Shown here in pieces: positions 22,880 to 34,758 of a DNA stretch of 64,000 nt. The translations under genes were made by a program, and so were the position numbers. The first letter of the stretch is position 1. Each line of letters starts with the position of its first letter. The notes below the pieces were generated by a model, which worked only from the letters and a program-made list of their open reading frames with translations, was not told where the DNA came from and searched no databases. Source of the DNA: Aulostomus chinensis (Eukaryota > Chordata > Actinopteri > Syngnathiformes > Aulostomidae); assembly GCA_037954235.1 (NCBI GenBank), contig JBBMOA010000001.1, forward strand, positions 35,990,074-36,054,073. The letters run 5' to 3'.

Positions 22880-25800
22880 AGTAATGTAGTGATAGTTGCT
22901 AATTAACTCAGTGATGCTTACAGTAATGTAGTAAGTGTTTCGAACAACCTCAAAGTCATGCTGACAGTCATTTAGTAAGAGTTGCTAATGAACTCAATTT
23001 AATGCCACAGTGATGTCGTGAGAATTGCTCAACAAGTCAAAATGATGCTAAAAGTAATGTAGTGATAGTTGCTAATAAACTCAAAGTGATGATGACAGGA
23101 ATGTAGTAAGAGTTGCTACGAACCTTAAAATAATGCAACAATAATGTAGTAAGAGTTGCAACGAACCTCAAAATATTGCGACATTGATGTCGGAAGAATT
23201 GCTAATGAACTCAAAATGATGCTAACAGTAATGGAGTGAAACTTTCGAATAACCTCAAAGTGATGGTGACAGTCATGTAGTAAGAGTTGCTACGAACCTC
23301 AAAATAATGCGACAGTGATGTCAGAAGAATTGGTAATGATCTCAAAATGATGCTAACAGTAATGGAGTGAATGTTTCGAATAACCTCAAAGTGATGCTGA
23401 CAGTGATGTACTAAGAGTTGCTACGAACCTCAAAATAATGCGACAGTAATGTAGTAAAAGTTGCTACGAACCTCAAAATATTGCGAAAGTGATGTCGGAA
23501 GAATTGCGAATGAACTCAAAATGATGCTAACAGTAATGGAGTGAAACTTTCCAACAACCTCAAAGTGATGCTGACAGTCATGTAGTAGGAGTTGCTACGA
23601 ACCTCAAAATAATTCGACAGTGATGTCAGAAGAATTGTTAAGGTCTCAAAATGATGCAACAGTGATGTCAGAAGAATTGGTAATGATCTCAAAATGATGC
23701 TAACACTAATGTAGTGATAGTTGCTAATAAACTCAAAGTGATGCTGACAGTAATGTAGTAAGAGTTGCTACGAACCTTAAAATAATGCAACAATAATGTA
23801 GTAAGAGTTGCGACGAACCTCAAAATAATGTAACAGTGATGTCAGAAGAATTGCTAATGATCTCAAAATGATTCGAAAGTGATTTAGTAAGAATTGCTAA
23901 TGAACTCAAAATGATGCTAACAGTAATGGAGTGAACGTTTCGAATAACCTCAAAGTGATGCTGACAGTCATGTACTAAGAGTTGCTACAAACCTCAAAAT
24001 AATGCGACAGTAATGTCGTAAAAGTTGCTACGAACCTCAAAATATTGCGACAGTGATGTCGGAAGAATTGCTAATGAACTTAAAATGATGCTAACAGTAA
24101 TGTAGTGATAGTTGCTAATTAACTCAGTGATGCTTACAGTAATGTAGTAAGTGTTTCGAACAACCTAAAAGTGATGCTGACAGTCATTTAATAAGAGTTG
24201 CTAATGAACTCAATTTAATGCCACAGTGATGTCGTGAGAATTGCTCAACAACTCAAAATGATGCTAAAAGTAATGTAGTGATAGTTGCTAATAAACTCAA
24301 AGTGATGATGACAGGAATGTAGTAAGAGTTGCTACGAACCTTAAAATAATGCAACAATAATGTAGTAAGAGTTGCAACGAACCTCAAAATATTGCGACAT
24401 TGATGTCGGAAGAATTGCTAATGAACTCAAAATGATGCTAACAGTAATGGAGTGAAACTTTCGAATAACCTCAAAGTGATGGTGACAGTCATGTAGTAAG
24501 AGTTGCTACGAACCTCAAAATAATGCGACAGTGATGTCAGAAGAATTGCAAAAGATCTCAAAATGATGCGACAGTGATGTCAGAAGAATTGGTAATGATC
24601 TCAAAATGATGCTAACAGTAATGGAGTGAACGTTTCGAATAACCTCAAAGTGATGCTGACAGTGATGTACTAAGAGTTCCTACGAACCTCAAAATAATGC
24701 GACAGTAATGCAGTAAAAGTTGCTACGAACCTCAAAATATTGCGAAAGTGATGTCGGAAGAATTGCTAATGAACTCAAAATGATGCTAACAGTAATGGAG
24801 TGAAACTTTCCAACAACCTCAAAGTGATGCTGACAGTCATTTAGTAAGAGTTGCTCATGAACTCAATTCAATGCTACAGTGATGTCGTGAGAATTGCTCA
24901 TTAACTCAAAATGATGCTAACAGTAATGTAGTGATAGTTGCTAATAAACTCAAAGTGATGCTGACAGTCATGTAGTAAGAGTTGCTACGAACCTCAAAAT
25001 AATGCGACAGTAATGTAGTAAAAGTTGCTACAAACCTCAAAATATTGCGACAGTGATGTCAGAAGAATTGCTAATGATCTCAAAATGATGCGACAGTGAT
25101 GTAGTAAGAGTTGCCACGAACGTCAAAATAATGCGACAGTGATGTCGGAAGAATTGCTAATGATCTCAAAATGATGCGACAGTAATGTAGTGATAGTTGC
25201 TAATTAAGTCAGTGATGCTTACAGTAATGTAGTAAGTGTTGTGAACAACCTCAAAGTGATGCTGACAGTCATGTACTAAGAGTTGCTAGGAACCTCAAAA
25301 TAATGCGACAGTAATGTCGTAAAAGTTGCTACAAACCTCAAAATTATGTGACAGTGATGTCAGAAGAATTGCTAATGATCTCAAAATGATGCGACAGTGA
25401 TGTAGTAAGAGTTGCCACGAACGTCAAAATAATGCGACAGTGATGTCGGAAGAATTGCTAATGATCTCAAAATGATGCGACAGTGATGTAGTCAGATTTG
25501 CTAATGAACTCAAAATGATGCTAGCAGTAATGGAGTGAAAGTTTCGAATAACATCAAAGTGATGCAGACAGTCATGTAGTAAGTGTTGCTTCGAACGTCA
25601 AAGTGATGCGACAGTAATGTAGTAAAAGTTACTACGAACCTCAAAAAATTGCGACAGTGATGTCGGAAGAATTGCTCATGAACTCAAGATGATGCTAACA
25701 GTAATGTAGTGATAGTTGCTAAGAAACTCAGTGATGCTTACAGTAATGTAGAAAGAGTTTCGAACAACCTCAAAGTGATGCTGACAGTCATTTAGTAAGA

Positions 25801-27175
25801 GTTGCTAATGAACTCAATTTAATGCTACAGTGATGTCGTGAGAATTGCTCAACAACTCAAAATGATGCTAACAGTATAGTTGCTAATAAACTGTGATAGT
25901 TGCTAATAAACTAAAAGTGATGATGACAGTAATGTATTAAGAGTTGCTACGAACCTTAAAATAATGCAACAATAATGTAGTAAGAGTTGCTACGAACCTG
26001 AAAATATTGCGACAGTGATGTCGGAAGAATTGCTAATGAACTAGAAATGATGCTAACAGTAATGTAGTGAAACTTTCGAATAACCTCAAAGTGATGCTGA
26101 CAGTCATGTAGTAAGTGTTGCTACGAACCTCAAAATAATGCCACAGTAATGTAGAAAGAGTTGCTACGAACCTCAAAATGATGTGACAGTGATGTCAGAA
26201 GAATTGCTATGATCTCAAACTGATGCTAACAGTAATGTAGTAAGAATTGCTAATGAACTCAAAATGATGCTAACAGTAATGTAGTGAAACTTTCGAATAA
26301 CCTCAAAGTGATGCTGACAGTCATGTAGTAAGAGTTGCTACGAACCTCAATATAATGCGACAGTGATGTCGGAAGAATTGCTAATGATCTCAAAATGATG
26401 CTAACAGTAATGGAGTGAAAGTTTCGAACAACCTCAAAGTGATGCTGACAGTCATGTAGTAGGAGTTGCTACGAACCTCAAAATAATTCGACAGTGATGT
26501 CAGAAGAATTGTTAAGGTCTCAAAATGATGCAACAGTAATGTCAGAAGAATTGGTAATGATCTCAAAATGATTTGAACAGTAATGGAGTGAACGTTTCGA
26601 ATAACCTCAAAGTGATGCTGACAGTCATGTACTAAGAGTTGCTACGAACCTCAAAATAATGCGACAGTAATGTAGTAAAAGTTGCTACGAACCTCAAAAT
26701 ATTGCGACAGTGATGTCGGAAGAATTGCTAATGAACTTAAAATGATGCTAACAGTAATGTAGTGATAGTTGCTAATTAACTCAGTGATGCTTACATTAAT
26801 GTAGTAAGTGTTTCGAACAACCTCAAAGTCATGCTGACAGTCATTTAGTAAGAGTTGCTAATGAACTCAATTTAATGCCACAGTGATGTCGTGAGAATTG
26901 CTCAACAAGTCAAAATGATGCTAAAAGTAATGTAGTGATAGTTGCTAATAAACTCAAAGTGATGATGACAGGAATGTAGTAAGAGTTGCTACGAACCTTA
27001 AAATAATGCAACAATAATGTAGTAAGAGTTGCAACGAACCTCAAAATATTGCGACATTGATGTCGGAAGAATTGCTAATGAACTCAAAATGATGCTAACA
27101 GGAATGGAGTGAAACTTTCGAATAACCTCAAAGTGATGGTGACAGTCATGTAGTAAGAGTTGCTACGAACCTCAA
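22880..27175 (+). repeat. Multi-hundred-bp block repeated three times within the left array
   Basis: A block of roughly 400 bp containing the rare variants 'caatttaatgccacag', 'gtcgtgagaattgctcaaca' and 'gatgatgacaggaatg' occurs near 22.9-23.3, 24.1-24.5 and 26.76-27.17 kb. The marker 'aatgccacag' starts at 23,001, 24,217 and 26,874, spacings of 1,216 and 2,657 bp that are near whole multiples of the monomer. This shows long-range duplication inside the array. Confidence 0.85.
25871..25913 (+). repeat. Partial-monomer slippage scar
   Basis: 'atagttgctaataaactgtg' is followed at once by a second 'atagttgctaataaact', a broken monomer duplicated at about 21-bp register. This disrupts the regular 43-bp spacing. 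Confidence 0.8.
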
Positions 27176-27789
27176 AATATTGCGAAAGTGATGTCGGAAG
27201 AATTGCTAATGAACTCAAAATGATGCTAACAGTAATGGAGTGAAACTTTCGAACAACCTCAAAGTGATGCTTACAGTCATTTAGTAAGAGTTGCTAATGA
27301 ACTCAATTCAATGCTACAGTGATGTCGTGAGAATTGCTAATTAACTCAAAATGATGCTAACAGTAATGTAGTGATAGTTGCTAATAAACTCAAAGTGATG
27401 ATGACAGGAATGTCGTAGGAGTTGCTACGAACCTCAAAATAATGCGACAGTGATGTCAGAAGAATTGCTAAAGATCTCAAAATGATGCGACAGTGATGTC
27501 AGAAGAATTGGTAATGATCTCAAAATATTGCTAACAGTAATGGAGTGAACGTTTCGAATAACCTCAAAGTGATGCTCACAGTCAAGTAGTTAGAGTTGCT
27601 ACGAACCTCAAAATAATGCGACAGTGATGTCAGAAGAATTGCTAATGATCTCAAAATGATGCGACAGTGATGTAGTAAGAATTGCTGATGAACAAAAAAT
27701 GATGCTAACAGTAATGGAGTGAAAGTTTCGAATAACCTCAAAGTGATGCTGACAGTCATGTAGTAAGTGTTGCTACGAACCTCAAAATA

Positions 27790-29475
27790 TTGCGACAGTG
27801 ATGTCGGAAGAATTGCTAATGAACTCAAAATGATGCTAACAGTAATGTAGTGATAGTTGCTAATTAACTCAAAGTGATGCTGACAGTCATGTAGTAAGAG
27901 TTGCTACTAACCTCAATTTAATGCTACAGTGATGTCTATGAATTGCTAATAAACTCAAAATGATGCTAACAGTAATGTAGTGATAGTTGCTAATAAACTC
28001 AAAGTGATACTGACAGTAATGTAGTAAGAGTTGCTACGAACCTTTAAATAATGCAACAGTAATGTAGTAAAAGTTGCTACGAACCTAAAAATAATGCGTA
28101 AGGGATTTCGGAAGACTTGCTAATGATATCAAAATGATGCGACAGTGATGTAGTAAGAATTGCTAATGAACTCAAAATGATGCTAACAGTAATGGAGTGA
28201 AAGTTTCGAATAACCTCATAATGATGCTGATGGTCATGCAGTAAGAGTTGCTACGAACCTCAAAATAATGCGACAGTGATGTCAGTAGAATAGCTAAAGA
28301 TCTCAAAAAGAGGCGACAGTGATTTAGGAAGAATTGCTAATGAACTCAAAATGATGCTAACAGTAATGGAGTGAACGTTTCGAATAACCTCAAAGTGATG
28401 CTGACAGTCATGTACAAACAGTTGCTACGAACCTCAAAATAATGCGACAGTAATGTAGTAAAAGTTGCTACGAACCTCAAAATATTGGGACAGTGATGTC
28501 AGAAGAATTGCCAATGAACTCAAGATGATGCTAACAGTAATGGAGTGAACGTTTCGAATAACCTCAAAGTGATGCTGACAGTCATGTCCTAAGAGTTGCT
28601 ACGAACCTTTAAATAATGCGACAGTAATGTAGTAAAAGTTGCTACGTACCTCAAAATATTGGGACAGTGATGTCGGAAGAATTGCTAATGAACTTAAAAT
28701 GATGCTGACAGTAATGTAGTGATAGTTGCTAATCAACTCAAAGTGATGATGACAGTAATGTATTAAGAGTTGCTACGAACCTTAAAATAATGCAACAATA
28801 ATGTAGTAAGAGTTGCTACGAACCTGAAAATATTGCGACAGTGATGTCGGAAGAATTGCTAATGAACTCAAAATGATGCTAACAGTAATGTAGTGAAACT
28901 TTCGAATAACCTCAAAGTGATGCTGACAGTCATGTAGTAAGTGTTGCTACGAACCTCAAAATAATGCCACAGTAATGTAGAAAGAGTTGCTACGAACCTC
29001 AAAATGATGTGACAGTGATGTAGTAAGAATTGCTGATGAACAAAAAATGATGCTAAAAGTAATGGAGTGAAAGTTTCGAATAACCTCAAAGTGATGCTGA
29101 CAGTCATGTAGTAAGTGTTGCTACGAACCTCAAAATATTGCGACAGTGATGTCGGAAGAATTGCTAATGAACTCAAAATGATGCTCACAGTAATGTAGTA
29201 ATAGTTGCTAATTAACTCAAAGTGATGCTGACAGTCATGTACTAAGAGTTGCTACTAACCTCAATTTAATGCTACAGTGATGTCTATGAATTGCTAATAA
29301 ACTCAAAATGATGCTAACAGTAATGTAGTGATAGTTGCTAATAAACTCAAAGTGATACTGACAGTAATGTAGTAAGAGTTGCTACGAACCTTTAAATAAT
29401 GCAACAGTAATGTAGTAAAAGTTGCTACGAACCTAAAAATAATGCGTAAGGGATTTCGGAAGACTTGCTAATGAT
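27790..29475 (+). repeat. Tandem ~1.35-kb segmental duplication inside the left array
   Basis: Unusual variants ('gatgtctatgaattgc' and 'taatgcgtaagggatttc') occur in both 27.9-28.1 and 29.28-29.46 kb. The second marker starts at 28,092 and 29,440, 1,348 bp apart. The intervening monomers also correspond, indicating one recent unequal-exchange event. Confidence 0.8.
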
Positions 29476-30839
29476 ATCAAAATGATGCGACAGTGATGTA
29501 GTAAGAATTGCTAATGAACTCAAAATGATGCTAACAGTAATGGAGTGAACGTTTCGAATAACCTCAAAGTGATGCTGACAGTCATGTACAAACAGTTGCT
29601 ACGAACCTCAAAATAATGCGACAGTAATGTAGTAAAAGTTGCTACGAACCTCAAAATGATGCGACAGTGATGTAGTAAGAATTGCTAATGAACTTAAAAT
29701 GATGCTAACAGTAATCTAGTGATAGTTGCTCATCAACTCAGTGATGCTTGCAGTAATGTAGTAAGTGTTTCGAATAACCTCAAAGTGATGGTGACAGTCA
29801 TGTAGTAAGAGTTGCTACGAACCTCAAAATAATGCGACAGTGATGTCAGAAGAATTGCTAAAGATCTCAAAATGATGCGACAGTGATTTAGTAAGAATTG
29901 CTAATGAACACAAAATGATGCTAGCAGTAATGGAGTGAATGTTTCGAATAACCTCAAAGTGATGCTGACAGTCATGTACTAAGTGTTGCTACGAACCTAA
30001 AAATAATGCGACATTAATGGAGTAAAAGTTGCTACGAACCTCAAAATATTGCGACAGTGATGTCGGAAGAATTGGTAATGATCTCAAACTGATGGGACAG
30101 TGATGTCAGAAGAATTGCTAATGATCTCAAAATGATGTGACAGTGATGTAGTAAGTGTTTCGAACAACCTCAAAGTGATGCTGACAGTCATGTCGTAAGA
30201 GTTGCTACGAACCTCAAAATAATGCTATAGTGATGTCAGAAGAATTGGTTATGATCTAAAATGATATGACAGTGATGTAGTAATAATTGCTAATGAACTC
30301 AAAATGATGCTAACAGTAATGTAGTGAAAGTTGCGAGTAACCTAAAAATGATGCTGAGAGTCATGTAGTAAGAGTTGCTAATGACCTCAAAATAATGCTA
30401 CAGTGATGTAGTAAGAATTGCTAATGAACTCAAAATGATGCTAACAGTAATGGAGTGAAATTTTTGAATAACCTCAAAATGATGCTAACAGTAATCTAGT
30501 AAGAGCTGCTAAAAACCTCAAAATAATGCTACAGTTATGTAGGAAGAATTGTTAATGAATTCAAAAATGATGCTGACAGTGATGTAGTAAGAATTGATAA
30601 TAAACTCAAAATGATGCTGACAGTGATGTAGTAAGAATTGCTGAAGATCCCAAAATGATGCTGACAGTAATGTAGTGATAGTTGCTAATAAACTCAAAAT
30701 GATGCTTACAGAAATGTAGTAAGAGTTGAAACTAGAACAACAAACTGTCCTCTGATGGTTGGACAGGTTGGTTTGGTCCGTCCTCTCACTCATCATTAAA
30801 AGCCCTTATTACTCATCATTCATCCAATCTGACACTCAC

Positions 30840-33329
30840 GTCTGCAGAGGGGAATCCCCAGCAACCCACGGCCCACATGGAGCAGTCTCGGCCAATCACA
30901 TGGGGCCTGCAGCGGCACCGACCAGCAAATGACTCGCAGGTGTCACTCTCAGCTCCAACCTCATGGCAGGCACAAGGCAGGGCGCCGTTGTTGAAGAGAG
31001 CCCAAGAGACACAGCTGAGCTGAGACAGAATGGAGACGAAGGACAGGAGGGACGACAGAGAAAAAGGAAACATTAGCAAGACATTTTAGGAAAATTAGTT
31101 TCGTGGGGAAAAGGTTCTTAGCCAAACTTGCTCAATGGAAGGACAACAAAAAAACAAAGATCTTCAAAAGAAAATTTGCACAAAATGAAACCCTGCAAGA
31201 GAAAGTAAATCAAGAACTAAATATTCTTGAGGCTCAGGTCTTTAGTTCCAATGCTTGTAAATGACATCTGAATGCATTCACAACCCAAATCTGAGCAGAC
31301 TGAAGCGTCCCAGTCAGGCCCAGTTTAGTTCCTCTAGAACATTCAGGGATACAGAACAGGGACCAACTCAGGCTGAGAGACACCGACTTGACATGAAAGC
31401 TGTTGAGGCCACAGTTGCTGATGAAGTGGTCAGATTTCTCCAGTGGTTCTTGGTTCAAGGAGCTGGAGCTGGAGCTGCTCTCAGGCACCACCAGGACGTA
31501 ATCCTGGAGAGACAGAAGGAAGAAGTCCAGGCCTGACAGAGGAGAAGGAGGCACAGAGTAGAAACAGCAGATACGTGTGGGGAAAGGGAGAGGGTATCAG
31601 TCCAGCAGAGGAGCAGGAAACCTACCACCACAGGGCTCTGCCTGCAGGAACCTGCAGGTGAGTAGGACCTGGTGGTCCGGCACATCCAGAATGATCTGGT
31701 TTTCAGACACCGGCACGTTTCGGCAGCCGTAAGCGTGGGGACAGAAGGAGGCGTTGGCGTGGCCTGAAAGACAAAAACAACCATCTCCATTTGAATGTTT
31801 CTCAAACAGCCGGAACAGGAAAGCTAAGATGAATCAAAGATCCTCCACCCTGCCAGATCCGACCCTGGTAATGTAGACCTGCACAGGGTGGGTGGGGTGG
31901 AGTGGCTGGTGGTGGTGGAGGATGAAGACGTATCTGCCCAAAGCCTGGACACGGTGGAGTCCACCGCAGCGTTCTGAGTCAAAGGATGAGAGCGATGTTC
32001 AATGGTACATGTTTTCTTTCCTGAACCGCCGATGTTTCCAATCACGAATCTCAGTCATGAGATTTGAACATCATGGAGGAGTTCAAAAGTGTCAAACTGG
32101 GCCGGTCTCCATTTTATGAGTCCAGAGACAGAGGATAAAACTACAAGTCCCTGGTTCAGATTTGACTCGTCTGAATCCAAACACAGCAGCGTTCTTCCAC
32201 CAGGCCAGATGAGTTGATCATGATAACAAGATATCTTCATGCTACTACAACACACAAACTCATCACCAGAAAAGACTTCATGGTGGAACAACAAATCTCC
32301 TCCCAATGGGAAAAACATTGAGTTGAACAATCAACTTTTCCATGATGACATGGAGAGCTTGGCAGCAGCAGCAGGCTTCCATTGGGGGCTGATATGCCAG
32401 CTCCACTTAGCCTTCTTTGGAATGGTTTCACCTGGAGTGATGCTGTTATTGAGACCTTTTATCTGGAACAACACCACCTGCATGGAGACTGAGGACTTCA
32501 ACAGATGCAGATGTTGACCCAGAATAAATCTAAATATTCCAGATGTGTTAAATCAATCCAGCAGCAGTGGTGGGAGCGTCGTAAACTCACTCACTCAGCA
32601 GCCGTCAGCCTCCGTACCTGCACGGAGTCCAGCCTGATGTGGTCTCTGTTGTCTGCTCCCAGAGGTGGTCTGTCACCTCTGAACCAGGGGGCTCATCTCT
32701 CTGGTGGGAGGGCAGTGGAGGAGCTACAGCGGGGGAGGCCAGGATGGGCTCCTGCAGGAGGAGCTCTGGCCCTCCTTCAGCACCAGCCAGTGGGAGGGAG
32801 TTTGGAAACGTGAGGGGACACAGGAGGAGCTACAGGGGGAGGGAAGGTGGATCAGAACTGTTCTAACAAGAGCGCTGAGGGGACACAGGAGGAGCTACAG
32901 GGGGAGGGAAGGTGGATCAGAACCGTTCTAACAAGAGCGCTGAGGGGACACAGGAGGAGCTACAGGGGGAGGGAAGGTGGATCAGAACCGTTCTAACAAG
33001 AGCGCTGAGGGGACACAGGAGGAGCTACAGGGGGAGGGAAGGTGGATCAGAACCCTTCGAACAAGAGCGCTGAGGGGACACAGGAGGAGCTACAGGGGGA
33101 GGGAAGGTGGATCAGAACCGTTCTAACAAGAGTGCTGAGGGGACACAGGAGGAGCTACAGGAGGAGGGAAGGTGGATCAGAACCCTTCTAACAAGAGCGC
33201 TGTCCCACTAATGTTCCTCACCAGAATCCACCTGTCAGGGGGGAACCGTCCATGGGTGCTGATGCAGCGGACTGAAGGTTCAACGTAGTCCATGCTGAAC
33301 TGGTCTTTAGGCACCAGGTGGACTTTGTG
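30840..33329 (-). pseudogene. lama5: Laminin alpha-5-like gene fragment with frameshifts
   Basis: Minus-strand exons with consensus splice sites match laminin alpha-5 in order. 33232-33329 has 'HKVHLVPKDQF' and 'RCISTHGRF'. 31849-31973 has 'LGRYVFILHHHQP' then 'GRIWQG' in another frame. 31626-31763 has 'GHANASFCPHAYGCRN', then 'VPAGRALW' out of frame. ~31384-31503 has 'DYVLVVPESS' and 'FISNCG'. 30840-31014 is a laminin EGF-like module with 'NNGALPCACHEVGAES' and 'HVIGRDCS'. A possible further exon lies at 32618-32695. In the gene these encode the extracellular short arm of a basement-membrane laminin. Here one-base losses shift the frame in at least two exons. In the EGF module the expected Cys of 'CA.GYWGFP' is Trp and the Tyr is Cys. 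No neighbouring laminin exons are seen outside the satellite arms, so I read this as a stranded pseudogene fragment; a badly assembled real gene is the alternative. Confidence 0.8.
32809..33201 (+). repeat. 65-bp minisatellite, about 6 copies
   Basis: Units 'gctgaggggacacaggagga' to 'ctaacaagagc' recur every 65 bp (32874, 32939, 33004, 33069, 33134), with a partial unit in front. It lies in a presumed intron of the laminin fragment. Near-identical copies point to recent expansion. Confidence 0.93.
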
Positions 33330-33521
33330 CTAAAAACAGCAGAAAAAAAAGACAAAAAGGGGAGAATTTTAACAAAAGTATGCAAATGAGCTGAAGATCA
33401 AAATACAAAAAGTAAATCAAGGTTTTTTTCAAATGATTGCCAGCTATTTAGCTAAGAGAAGGACAAATGTCAATCAAGATGTCAGAACGATCCCACTGGC
33501 TTCTGGTCAAGGGAACCATGG

Positions 33522-33850
33522 AGATGCTAACTTCCTGTTGGACTATCAGGGTGTCTCATCCCTGACATGCTAACTTCCTGTTGGACTATCAGGGTGTCTC
33601 ATCCCTGACATGCTAACTTCCTGTTGGACTATCAGGGTGTCTCATCCCTGACATGCTAACTTCCTGTTGGACAATAAGTGTGTCTCATCCCTGACATGCT
33701 AACCTCCTGTTGGACTATATGGATGTCTCATCCCTGACATGCTAACTTCCTGTTGGACGATAAGCGTGTCTCATCCCTGACATGCTAACTTCCTGTTGGA
33801 CGATAAGCGTGTCTCATCCCTGACATGCTAACTTCCTGTTGGACTATAAA
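33522..33850 (+). repeat. 43-bp minisatellite, 8 copies
   Basis: Eight occurrences of 'gctaacttcctgttgga' at about 43-bp spacing, with variants in the 'ctatcaggg' part. Despite a similar period the unit is unrelated to the large satellite. The last unit is cut by the Harbinger-derived element at 33851. Confidence 0.93.
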
Positions 33851-34319
33851 GCCTGATTTATGCTTCTGTGTCGAGTAGTATTCGTACCTACGCCGTCGAC
33901 GCAGACCGTACGCCGTCGCCTGAAACGTGCCTCCAAAAAATCCTGCTTACGCATCGCGTCGACGCGTGGTGACGTCAACGTCGAGGACTGTGATTGGTCC
34001 CGCTCAGAACGTTGTTTCCGGTTCAGTCGCAGCAAAGCAACACCGCCATTTTCAAAGTTTCTGTGGTGAAAGCTCCAAGAAAAAATGGACCAAGCTGAAG
34101 AAAGGATTATCGAGGAGGTGCTCAAGTACGACCACCTCTACAACGCCTCTTCGCGGCACTACAAAGACTGACAAATGGCCAACAATTGTTGTCTGTGACC
34201 GGAAGAAAACCAAGGAATCCGACAAGAGCCCCGTAAACAATAAAGACAAAGCCACACCCCCTAGCGGCTTGGCGGTGTATTGCAGAGCAACGCGTTCCCT
34301 CGACGCAGAATAAACCAGG
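33851..34319 (+). mobile_element. Harbinger-derived non-autonomous element with a Myb-like protein stub
   Basis: The left end 'gcctgatttatgcttctg' and the inverted right end 'cctggtttattctgcgtcga' form imperfect terminal inverted repeats followed by CpG-rich sub-terminal 'cgtcgacgc' motifs, as in fish Harbinger elements. Inside, ATG 34085 opens a 28-residue frame, 'MDQAEERIIEEV' then 'LKYDHLYNASSRHYKD', stopping at 34171. This is the start of the MADF/Myb-like second protein of PIF/Harbinger transposons. The transposase is missing, so the ~470-bp element is non-autonomous. It inserted into the 43-bp minisatellite. Confidence 0.8.
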
Positions 34320-34758
34320 TTTTCCAGTCGCACCTGTTTTACGCCCCCGTGCCAGATAAGGACCCCCATCGGGCTGTGCCACTCTGGGGGGAGCGCGTCT
34401 CACAGTCAGTTAGCGGAACCATGCGGATCCGGGCCGGAGCTGTGGGAAGGAGCGCCAATTGTATCGGGTTGTTGTTTTCTGGACTGCAGCAGAACAGGAG
34501 CAGCCGGGACTGGAATGTAGAAGTAGGTTATCTTGAAGTTGACTCAGTTATGGTGAACGATATTGTGGTGCAACACTTTAATGAGCTTTAAGGCAAACAT
34601 ATTTCATGAGGAAACAACGCCGCAATTGGACGGATTTCAGCGGCACACAACAACGTATCCGATACACCTCATTGGAAACCTGGTGGTCTAAGACTAAGAA
34701 ACACCAGTCACCATGAAGAAAGGAACTTTTAGCTGAGTACTCATGTTCTTTTCTGCAG

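Larger units (their letters stand above)
11739..30732 (+). repeat. Giant satellite array (left arm), ~43.5-bp monomer in higher-order repeats
   Basis: About 19 kb is made of diverged monomers of 42-45 bp. A typical monomer reads 'aatgatgctaacagtaatg' then 'tagtgatagttgctaataaactc'. At the stated length and period this is roughly 435 monomers. At least five monomer types recur in order: (a) '...gcgacagtgatgtcggaag', (b) '...gcgacagtgatgtagtaag', (c) '...gctaacagtaatgtagtga', (d) '...gcttacagtaatgtagtaag' with 'tttcgaacaacc', (e) '...gctgacagtcatgtagtaag' with 'gctacgaacc'. Short minus-strand frames recur at multiples of the period (for example 261 and 348 bp apart). They are by-products of the tandem structure, not genes. 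Monomer differences often sit at CpG sites (tacgaa against tacaaa), as expected of methylation decay. Confidence 0.97.

Noticed and set aside
11739..30732. CRISPR array
   Set aside because: Units are contiguous diverged tandem monomers without unique spacers, in a eukaryotic context.
30518..30796. 92-codon minus-strand frame at the right edge of the left array
   Set aside because: Mostly satellite translation with a short unique start; no motif.
31261..31536. Plus-strand frames across the laminin exons
   Set aside because: They are antisense to exons that have clear laminin similarity and splice sites on the minus strand.
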